Shown here: positions 6,415-10,794 of the stretch, piece by piece
How positions within the stretch are numbered: the stretch's first letter is position 1
How the letters are laid out: every line of letters begins with the position of its first letter
Origin: Planctomycetota bacterium
GTDB lineage: Bacteria > Planctomycetota > Brocadiia > Brocadiales > Bathyanammoxibiaceae
DNA: 10,794 nt
Assembly: GCA_030623665.1 (NCBI GenBank)
Contig: JAUXLO010000038.1
Coordinates: forward strand, 1-10,794
Reading direction: 5' to 3'
The notes under the pieces: generated by a model
Databases searched by the model: none
Told to the model about the DNA's origin: nothing
The model's input: only the letters and a program-made list of their open reading frames with translations
Program-made: the position numbers and the translations under genes

Positions 6415-6666
6415 GTGCTGCGCCCAACAAATGGCCGACCGGCCTTCGGCGAAGATGTGCCTATGGCATCACATCTTAAAATAAATATTTATCAGGGCTC
6501 AGGGCCTAAATATTACCAAAATTATGCTATTGACAAGGAATTTGGTTTATTGTACGATTCGCAAGTGGGGAATTCTAAGAATACTGTTCCAAACGGTTTA
6601 GCTGGAAGCTACAATCAAATTATTTACAAAGGCAGGGATCTTAAAGAAAGGGGGATATTGAAGTAA
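6415..6666 (+). CDS. Small hypothetical protein, first ORF of the mamK-like cluster
   Basis: An 83-codon frame starts with GTG at 6415; an ATG at 6463 would give a 67-residue version beginning MASHLKINIYQGSG. I do not recognise the protein. It is rich in Tyr, Asn, Gly and Lys, has no membrane segment or signal peptide, and is followed after two bases by the ATG of the coiled-coil gene, which itself lacks a well-spaced ribosome site. That spacing suggests translational coupling and is the best argument that this frame is real. Against it: neither start has a good ribosome site, the codons from 6480 onward are more AT-rich than in neighbouring genes, and a good promoter-like sequence lies inside it (6530-6558). 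It may be a genuine small gene, a remnant of a larger one, or an acquired fragment. Confidence 0.45.
   Translation: MLRPTNGRPAFGEDVPMASHLKINIYQGSGPKYYQNYAIDKEFGLLYDSQVGNSKNTVPNGLAGSYNQIIYKGRDLKERGILK
6530..6558 (+). promoter_or_regulatory. Promoter-like sequence upstream of the coiled-coil and mamK-like genes
   Basis: A perfect TTGACA (6530-6535) is followed after 17 bases by TACGAT (6553-6558). A start near 6565 would give a leader of about 100 bases before the coiled-coil gene at 6669. It lies inside the small ORF 6415-6666, so either that ORF is not coding or this is an internal promoter. Confidence 0.45.
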
Positions 6667-6668
6667 AA

Positions 6669-7412
6669 ATGTATCAAGAACACTCTAATCCCTCCCCAAA
6701 GGATGTACAGCTCGATGTAGGAACGGCAATCGACCAGGTAGCTTCGCACATACCCCTCAAGGCCTTTCGTAAACAGGGTCTATCCGAGGTTCGGGTAATT
6801 AGCGAGAAGACCCTTGGCGAACTGGTAGAGAAGGCCGTAGATGCCGAGCTTCAAAAGAGATTCGACGACCTATCGAGGGAAAGGGATGAACTCCGCACGA
6901 GGTCAGAGGCCCTGTCGAGGCAACTGGCGGCGATTGAGGAGGGCTCAGGAGGCCTTTCTGGTGAGAAGGAAGAGTTAGAAAGGAACAAAAAAGCTCTTGA
7001 GGAAGAGGTGGCACGACTTCGCAGCAGGTTAGACGCAGAAAAGACAACGTTCACGGGAGCCACAAGCGCTAAGACGTCAGTAACCAAGGAAAAATACGAG
7101 GAAAAATTAAAAGAGGTGATAGAGAATATACTCGAGGGGACAAGGGGGACGATTCCTGTAGACTTGTTTGAAAATGTTAAGGAAAACCTCTTGAATCAAC
7201 TTGTTGAGAAATTTCCACACACCACATCTCCCCTTCGCGTTATAAGCCAAAGTGAAGCAGCATTTACCAGCCAACCACAACCGTTCACTCCCACCTCAGG
7301 TACCGGGCCTATAAAACCAGGGAGTCTATTCCACAAGCTGGTGGAAAGTAATGTCCAATGGCGCCACAAGCAGAAGACCCGGAAAGAAGAACAGAAGGGA
7401 AAAGAGTTTTAA
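6669..7412 (+). CDS. Coiled-coil protein upstream of the MamK homologue
   Basis: I do not recognise a named family. The 247-residue protein is soluble, without signal peptide or membrane segment. Order of parts: a mixed N-terminal region (1-48); a long charged helical stretch with heptad-like spacing (about 49-127, such as RFDDLSRERDELRTRSEALS and EELERNKKALEEEVARLRSR) broken by a Gly/Ser hinge at 92-98; a Thr/Ser linker; a second helical part (138-182, KEKYEEKLKEVIENILEG and onwards); a Pro/Thr/Gln linker (185-218); and a basic C-terminal helix (219-247). This is the make-up of a structural or adaptor protein. It ends 34 bases before the mamK-like start on the same strand, so the two are probably cotranscribed. 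A role as filament partner or anchor is inferred from context only. Confidence 0.85.
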   Translation: MYQEHSNPSPKDVQLDVGTAIDQVASHIPLKAFRKQGLSEVRVISEKTLGELVEKAVDAELQKRFDDLSRERDELRTRSEALSRQLAAIEEGSGGLSGEKEELERNKKALEEEVARLRSRLDAEKTTFTGATSAKTSVTKEKYEEKLKEVIENILEGTRGTIPVDLFENVKENLLNQLVEKFPHTTSPLRVISQSEAAFTSQPQPFTPTSGTGPIKPGSLFHKLVESNVQWRHKQKTRKEEQKGKEF

Positions 7413-7433
7413 CAAAACATTTTTTACTTCCCT

Positions 7434-7442
7434 GGAGGAAGG
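7434..7442 (+). promoter_or_regulatory. Strong ribosome binding site deciding the mamK-like start
   Basis: GGAGGAAGG lies with its GGAGG core eight bases before the ATG at 7447. It selects that start over the in-frame ATG at 7351, which lies inside the coiled-coil gene and has no such site. Confidence 0.75.
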
Positions 7443-7446
7443 TTAT

Positions 7447-8514
7447 ATGATGGCAGAGGCTGTTACAGAAGAAAGAGACCCCAACGTTATGTACGTAGGT
7501 ATGGACCTGGGGACGTATAGGGCCTCTATAACGGCAAGCAACGGTATTAGGAAAACGGTGGTAAGTGTCGTGGGATGGCCAAAGGACGACATCTCCAGAA
7601 AGTTATTGGGTAAGGATATTGTCTTTGGCCATGAGGCCATGAAACACCGTTTAGCGCTGAACCTTGTAAGGCCCCTCGAGAAAGGAGTAATAAAGTATTC
7701 TGACGATTCAACGCTGGCAAGCGAAGAAGAAATAGAAATATACAAGGAGGCAGCGAAAGAGATCGTTAAACATGCGATAACTCTGGCGCAACACAGAAGT
7801 GGACAAACGGTATATGCCGTTATCGGAGCACCCGCCCAGGCAAGCGTAATAAACAAACAGTCGTTGATAGAGGCCGCTATGGAGGCCGTTGATTCCGTCA
7901 TTGTGGTCTCTGAACCCTTTTCCGTGGCTTACGGACTTGACATGCTGGATGATGCCTTAATTATTGACATTGGGGCTGGTACGGTCGACCTCTGTAGGAT
8001 GCACGGTGCATTACCTGAAGAAGGAGACCAGATAACCCTTACCACCGCTGGGGACTACGTAGACGAGCTTCTATTGAAGCTGATAAAGGAAAATCATCCC
8101 GATGCCCAAATCACCATCAATATGGCCAGGGATATAAAGGAAAGAAACGGCTTTGTCTCAGATACCAACGATAGAGTAGTCGTCAGGATCCCTGTAGAAG
8201 GCAGGCCCAGGGTAATTGACATAACAGAAGAATGCAAGCAGGCTTGCAAGGCTATAGTACCGCCTATGATTGAGGCCGTTGGAAACCTTATCGCCACCTA
8301 CGACCCTGAGTTCCAGGCCCGTATAAGAAACAATATAATCCTGGCAGGTGGTATGAGCCAGCTAAAGGGTCTCGACAGGCTTCTGGAGGAGGGGCTTGAG
8401 GAGTTTGGCGGTGGAAATGTCTGCAAAGTAGATGAACCTGTTTATGCGGGTGCTGACGGTGCTCTTAAACTGGCCTACGATATGCCCGGTGCCCTCTGGA
8501 AGGAGCTAAGGTAA
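7447..8514 (+). CDS. mamK: MamK-family actin-like ATPase (filament-forming)
   Basis: The protein has the actin/Hsp70 ATPase fold: phosphate-1 motif YVGMDLGTYRAS (16-27), phosphate-2 motif LIIDIGAGTVDL (171-182) and adenosine motif ILAGGMSQLKGLD (298-310). It matches the magnetosome filament protein MamK along its length, with SVVGWPKDDI, KLLGKDIVFGHEA, AVIGAPAQAS, VVSEPFSVAYGLD, a PEEGDQITLTTAGDYVDE block and the end GALKLAYDMPGALW. Glu156 and Asp174 correspond in context and spacing to the MamK catalytic Glu143 and Asp161, so it should hydrolyse ATP. The 355-residue length fits MamK (about 350). The start is set by the ribosome site at 7434-7442. MamK forms cytoplasmic filaments that align magnetosomes; no other mam gene is seen here, so the cargo is unknown. 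The symbol marks family membership, not proven magnetosome function. Confidence 0.9.
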   Translation: MMAEAVTEERDPNVMYVGMDLGTYRASITASNGIRKTVVSVVGWPKDDISRKLLGKDIVFGHEAMKHRLALNLVRPLEKGVIKYSDDSTLASEEEIEIYKEAAKEIVKHAITLAQHRSGQTVYAVIGAPAQASVINKQSLIEAAMEAVDSVIVVSEPFSVAYGLDMLDDALIIDIGAGTVDLCRMHGALPEEGDQITLTTAGDYVDELLLKLIKENHPDAQITINMARDIKERNGFVSDTNDRVVVRIPVEGRPRVIDITEECKQACKAIVPPMIEAVGNLIATYDPEFQARIRNNIILAGGMSQLKGLDRLLEEGLEEFGGGNVCKVDEPVYAGADGALKLAYDMPGALWKELR

Positions 8515-8627
8515 GGCATCGTCAAAGAAGCCGTGTCAGGGTTCAGAGAATCTTCCCGTTCTAAGAACATTCTTCCCAATGTCTTTACACCTTCCGTGTC
8601 TGTCCAATGTCCAATGACAGGCGAGGG

Positions 8628-8642
8628 GCAGCTCCCCGCTGC
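8628..8642 (+). terminator. Possible weak terminator after the mamK-like gene
   Basis: GCAGC-TCCCC-GCTGC folds into a 5-bp GC-rich stem, extendable by a G-T pair, followed by TGTATTATTT. The T run is broken, so this is a weak candidate for a factor-independent terminator. Confidence 0.3.
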
Positions 8643-8650
8643 TGTATTAT

Positions 8651-8662
8651 TTACTCGAGTAA
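8651..8662. promoter_or_regulatory. Perfect 12-bp palindrome, candidate operator
   Basis: TTACTCGAGTAA equals its own reverse complement. It ends seven bases before the predicted -35 box (8669), a position suited to an activator or repressor dimer. Confidence 0.4.
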
Positions 8663-8668
8663 GTATCC

Positions 8669-8698
8669 TTGTCATGCAACCCCATTTCTTATTATAAT
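8669..8698 (+). promoter_or_regulatory. Predicted promoter of the four-cysteine gene
   Basis: TTGTCA (8669-8674) is followed after 18 bases by a perfect TATAAT (8693-8698). The -10 box sits within the palindrome TTATTATAATAA (8689-8700). Transcription would start near 8705, giving a leader of about 70 bases. Confidence 0.5.
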
Positions 8699-8774
8699 AA
8701 AGTAAGAACTTGAAGGCACATTATTAATAGCCTGAAAACCCTTTAAGGAGCCTGCACATCTAAGGAACTTGGAT

Positions 8775-9047
8775 ATGATAAAGTGGCTAAAACCCGTTCG
8801 TAAATGCAGTGACTGTCAGCTTAACCTTGGTGACCGCTGTGCCATATTTGAAAGTCCAAGGGACAAGTGGCACCACGGCAGATGCTCGGGGTACAACAAC
8901 CCTGAGTTAATAAAGAAATTTGAAGAAGAACAGGCAAAACACCCACCCAAGGAAACAAAAGAAAAAAGGAAAATGGTGGCAAAAAAGAGAGGCACCACAG
9001 AACATCGTCAAGGAAAGGCAAAGACCGTCAGGCAAAGCACTCACTAA
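8775..9047 (+). CDS. Small basic protein with four cysteines, putative zinc-binding
   Basis: I do not recognise a named family. The 90-residue product begins MIKWLKPVRKCSDCQLNLGD. Cys11, Cys14, Cys22 and Cys37, with His33 and His34 between the last two, could bind zinc or another metal. The second half (about 44-90) is a charged, strongly basic tail (PKETKEKRKMVAKKRG and beyond), likely disordered and able to contact nucleic acid or acidic protein surfaces. The ATG at 8775 is chosen over a TTG at 8769 because AAGGA lies eight bases upstream of it. It has its own promoter. It follows the mamK-like gene on the same strand, but the long spacer argues against strict cotranscription. The stop overlaps the thrC stop by four bases. 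Confidence 0.75.
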   Translation: MIKWLKPVRKCSDCQLNLGDRCAIFESPRDKWHHGRCSGYNNPELIKKFEEEQAKHPPKETKEKRKMVAKKRGTTEHRQGKAKTVRQSTH

Positions 9048-10420
9048 GGAAGGTCTTTATCCTGAGAAGGCTGCAGGTTGTAGCAGCCCCTTTCTATCGC
9101 CTCGAAAATAGCGGTCCTAATGGTCTCATAGTCGGCAGCCACCTCCAGAGGACGGTTTATATACCTGGACTCTACACCGTCCAGCGCCCCCGCGTGATAC
9201 CCGATCTTAAACTCGGGAAACTTCAGCCCGTGCGCCGTTGATATTAGTACAACCCTGTCTCCCGGCCTTATGGTCCCCTCCTTTGTCAGCTTTATCAAAC
9301 CCGCAAGTGCCACCCCCGTATGGGGGCAATTAAACAGCCCACTGCGGTCGGCACGTGCGGCCGCATTGGCTAGTTCATCCTCCGTAGCCTGCTCAACCAC
9401 ACCGTCAAAAATCTTTAAGATCTTCGTGGCCTTATGTATACTAACCGGATCTCCTATCTGAATAGCGCTGGCAAGGGTCTTTTGCGCTTGAATGGGCCTA
9501 TATTCCCTAAAATTTTCCAAGTAACTACGGTAAAGGGGATTAGCCCTTTGGGCCTGGACGCATACCAGCCTTGGTAACCTGTCGACAATGCCGAGCTCTT
9601 TCATCATAAGGAACCCCAGGCCGATAGCCGTTACGTTTCCCAGGTTGCCACCAGGCACCACCACTACGTCAGGCACCTCCCAATTGAACTGCTGAGTTAT
9701 TTCTATACTCACTGTCTTTTGACCCTCTATGCGCAGGGAGTTCATGGAGTTCGCAAGATATATGTTGTTCTTTTGACATACCTCTCGGACCAGCTTCATA
9801 CAACCGTCAAAGTCTGCGTCTATAGACAATGTTAAAGCATTATTGGCCAGTGGCTGGACCAGCTGGGACGTGGATACCTTGTTCTTGGGCAGAAATACTA
9901 TTGCCGGTATACCTGCTGCCGCACAGTAGGCCGCAAGTGCGGCAGAGGTATCACCCGTTGAGGCACAGGCAACACCAAGTATCCCCTTGCCTTCGGAGAT
10001 CATCTGTTTGACCATCGACACCAACACCGTCATGCCCAGGTCTTTAAAGGACCCTGTATGGGCATTTCCGCACTGCTTTATCCACAAGTCTTTCAGCCCT
10101 ATATCCTCGCCAAAACGCTGTGCCCAAAACAGGTTACTCCCGCCTTCATATAAAGAAACGATGTTTTCATTCTTTATGTTTGGACAAACCAACTCCTTCT
10201 TGCCCCATACGCCGCTACCGTAGGGCCACTCCGTCCTCATGTAGCGCTTGCCAAAGAGTTTTGTCCAATAGCCGGGCTCCTTCTGCTTTAGTCTGTCCAT
10301 ATCATGCCTGACTTCCAGAAGCCCACCACATTTCTGGCAGCTGTATACTATCTGGTTAAGTTCATACCTTTCATCACAGCCGCTCGCGCACTGGAACCAG
10401 GCCTTATAGCTCTCTACCAT
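9044..10420 (-). CDS. thrC: Threonine synthase
   Basis: This pyridoxal-phosphate enzyme converts O-phosphohomoserine to threonine in the cytoplasm. The N-terminus has a zinc-ribbon-like Cys pattern (Cys11, Cys15, Cys28, Cys31) found in one class of threonine synthases. The PLP-binding lysine is Lys126 in NAHTGSFKDLGMTV, and the phosphate-binding loop CASTGDTSAALAAY follows, with VPGGNLGNVTAIGLG later; this fold-type II pattern is unambiguous. Length from the chosen start is 458 residues. I use the ATG at 10420 because AAAGGA lies ten bases upstream and the predicted transcription start is near 10458; the longer frame to a TTG at 10462 would begin outside the transcript. The gene appears monocistronic within the window and ends in a 4-base convergent overlap with the four-cysteine gene. 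Confidence 0.96.
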   Translation of the reverse strand: MVESYKAWFQCASGCDERYELNQIVYSCQKCGGLLEVRHDMDRLKQKEPGYWTKLFGKRYMRTEWPYGSGVWGKKELVCPNIKNENIVSLYEGGSNLFWAQRFGEDIGLKDLWIKQCGNAHTGSFKDLGMTVLVSMVKQMISEGKGILGVACASTGDTSAALAAYCAAAGIPAIVFLPKNKVSTSQLVQPLANNALTLSIDADFDGCMKLVREVCQKNNIYLANSMNSLRIEGQKTVSIEITQQFNWEVPDVVVVPGGNLGNVTAIGLGFLMMKELGIVDRLPRLVCVQAQRANPLYRSYLENFREYRPIQAQKTLASAIQIGDPVSIHKATKILKIFDGVVEQATEDELANAAARADRSGLFNCPHTGVALAGLIKLTKEGTIRPGDRVVLISTAHGLKFPEFKIGYHAGALDGVESRYINRPLEVAADYETIRTAIFEAIERGCYNLQPSQDKDLP

Positions 10421-10464
10421 AAGAAAAAGGTCCTTTCTTACCAATAAAAGAATGAACTTCAAAA

Positions 10465-10493
10465 ATTATAGGGCCAATACACCCAGCTTTCAA
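10465..10493 (-). promoter_or_regulatory. Predicted promoter of thrC
   Basis: On the minus strand TTGAAA (10493-10488) is followed after 17 bases by a perfect TATAAT (10470-10465). The predicted start near 10458 gives a leader of about 38 bases. Confidence 0.6.
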
Positions 10494-10530
10494 GTGGATA
10501 AAAATGATCAAAAAAATTCTCTCCTTCACC

Positions 10531-10558
10531 TTGACAGGTATTACATGGACGTTATAAT
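10531..10558 (+). promoter_or_regulatory. Predicted strong promoter of the right-edge gene
   Basis: A perfect TTGACA (10531-10536) is followed after 16 bases by a perfect TATAAT (10553-10558), then a T run. Transcription would start near 10565, about 90 bases before the ATG at 10656. Within that leader an ATG at 10585 opens a 25-codon frame that ends at 10662, overlapping the start codon of the next gene, but it has no ribosome site. Confidence 0.6.
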
Positions 10559-10655
10559 TTTTTACAAGTTTCGCCCTAGCGCCTATGGTACTCGGATCTT
10601 TGGGCGTCTACCGTAATAGCTCTATGGACGATGATCAAATTACTAAGGTAAGAAA

Positions 10656-10794
10656 ATGCTAGTAAAGACCCTCGGAATAGAATGGCAAAAGAAGTTGGAG
10701 CGCCTGGCGCTCATAAAGGAAAGATACAAAAAACTGGTCCTGGAGCCAAGAAGAGAGATTGAGTTTGAATTGGAAAAGGACCTCCTGGAAGAAA
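10656..10794 (+). CDS. Start of an unrecognised charged helical protein, cut by the right edge
   Basis: The ATG at 10656 follows TAAGG with seven bases between, a good ribosome site, and lies downstream of a strong promoter. The visible 46 codons start MLVKTLGIEWQKKLERLALI and continue with a dense mix of Lys, Arg and Glu in an amphipathic helical pattern, with no signal peptide. I do not recognise a family from this piece; it could be the N-terminal helix of a larger cytoplasmic protein. It is divergent from thrC. Confidence 0.6.
   Translation, partial: MLVKTLGIEWQKKLERLALIKERYKKLVLEPRREIEFELEKDLLEE

Larger units (their letters stand above)
8515..8774. other. 260-base spacer between the mamK-like gene and the four-cysteine gene
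   Basis: No gene is supported here; a minus-strand frame reaching back into the mamK-like gene is a shadow. The spacer holds a tandem GTCCAAT repeat (8602-8615), a small GC-rich hairpin (8628-8642), a perfect 12-bp palindrome (8651-8662), and a promoter whose -10 region is itself inside a second 12-bp palindrome (8689-8700). This packing suggests a regulated promoter for the downstream gene. Confidence 0.5.

Noticed and set aside
7351-7446. N-terminal extension of the mamK-like protein from the ATG at 7351
   Set aside because: It lies out of frame within the coiled-coil gene, has no ribosome site, and MamK proteins match from the later start with an ideal GGAGG site.
6415-8514. A full magnetosome gene island
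   Set aside because: Only a MamK homologue is present; no mamA, B, E, I, M, O, P or Q-type protein is encoded in the window.
8475-8675. Minus-strand 66-codon frame after the mamK-like gene
   Set aside because: It overlaps the end of the mamK-like gene, has no ribosome site and no recognisable protein features.
10421-10462. N-terminal extension of threonine synthase from a TTG at 10462
   Set aside because: The extension would begin upstream of the predicted transcription start, and the ATG at 10420 has its own well-placed ribosome site.
10504-10557. 17-codon plus-strand frame starting MIKKILSFTL
   Set aside because: It overlaps the -35 and -10 boxes of the strong promoter and has no ribosome site, so it is unlikely to be transcribed.
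1-10794. tRNA, rRNA, CRISPR array or insertion sequence
   Set aside because: No T-loop-like motif, regularly spaced repeats, terminal inverted repeats or transposase-like protein were seen on reading both strands.

Overview
The window is a compact stretch of bacterial chromosome, intermediate in GC by eye. It carries twelve protein genes that can be supported, plus one partial gene at each edge (both counted in the twelve). I saw no rRNA, tRNA, CRISPR array, insertion sequence or phage gene. Most genes are housekeeping genes of a Gram-negative-type bacterium. The taxon cannot be fixed from sequence alone. A MamK-type actin outside a visible magnetosome cluster, next to this gene set, would fit Planctomycetota of the anammox (Brocadiales) kind or another deep-branching Gram-negative lineage; this is a guess.

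Layout. Positions 1-3333, minus strand, hold a tightly packed operon read right to left: pheA (chorismate mutase/prephenate dehydratase), tpiA (triosephosphate isomerase), secG (translocon subunit with an unusual tail) and yicC (endoribonuclease, cut by the left edge). Back-to-back promoters at about 3404-3471 separate it from a plus-strand pair, an NYN/LabA-type nuclease-like gene overlapping rnc (RNase III), which suggests an RNA-processing unit. rnc meets queC tail to tail, with the two stop codons sharing CTAG. queC and queE (minus strand, 4772-6119) form a 7-deazaguanine (queuosine precursor) operon with a good promoter and an operator-like inverted repeat at its start.

Positions 6120-8774 are the unusual part. 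A roughly 230-base non-coding stretch with short direct repeats is followed, on the plus strand, by a small AT-richer orphan ORF, a coiled-coil protein and a clear MamK-family actin-like ATPase. After a 260-base spacer with two perfect 12-bp palindromes and a promoter comes a small four-cysteine basic protein. The coiled-coil protein and the MamK homologue look like a filament plus partner, a candidate cytoskeletal system for placing an intracellular organelle or particle. No other magnetosome gene is visible.

Positions 9044-10420, minus strand, are thrC (threonine synthase), whose stop overlaps the stop of the four-cysteine gene. A divergent pair of strong promoters (10465-10493 minus, 10531-10558 plus) then leads to the start of an unrecognised highly charged helical protein cut by the right edge.
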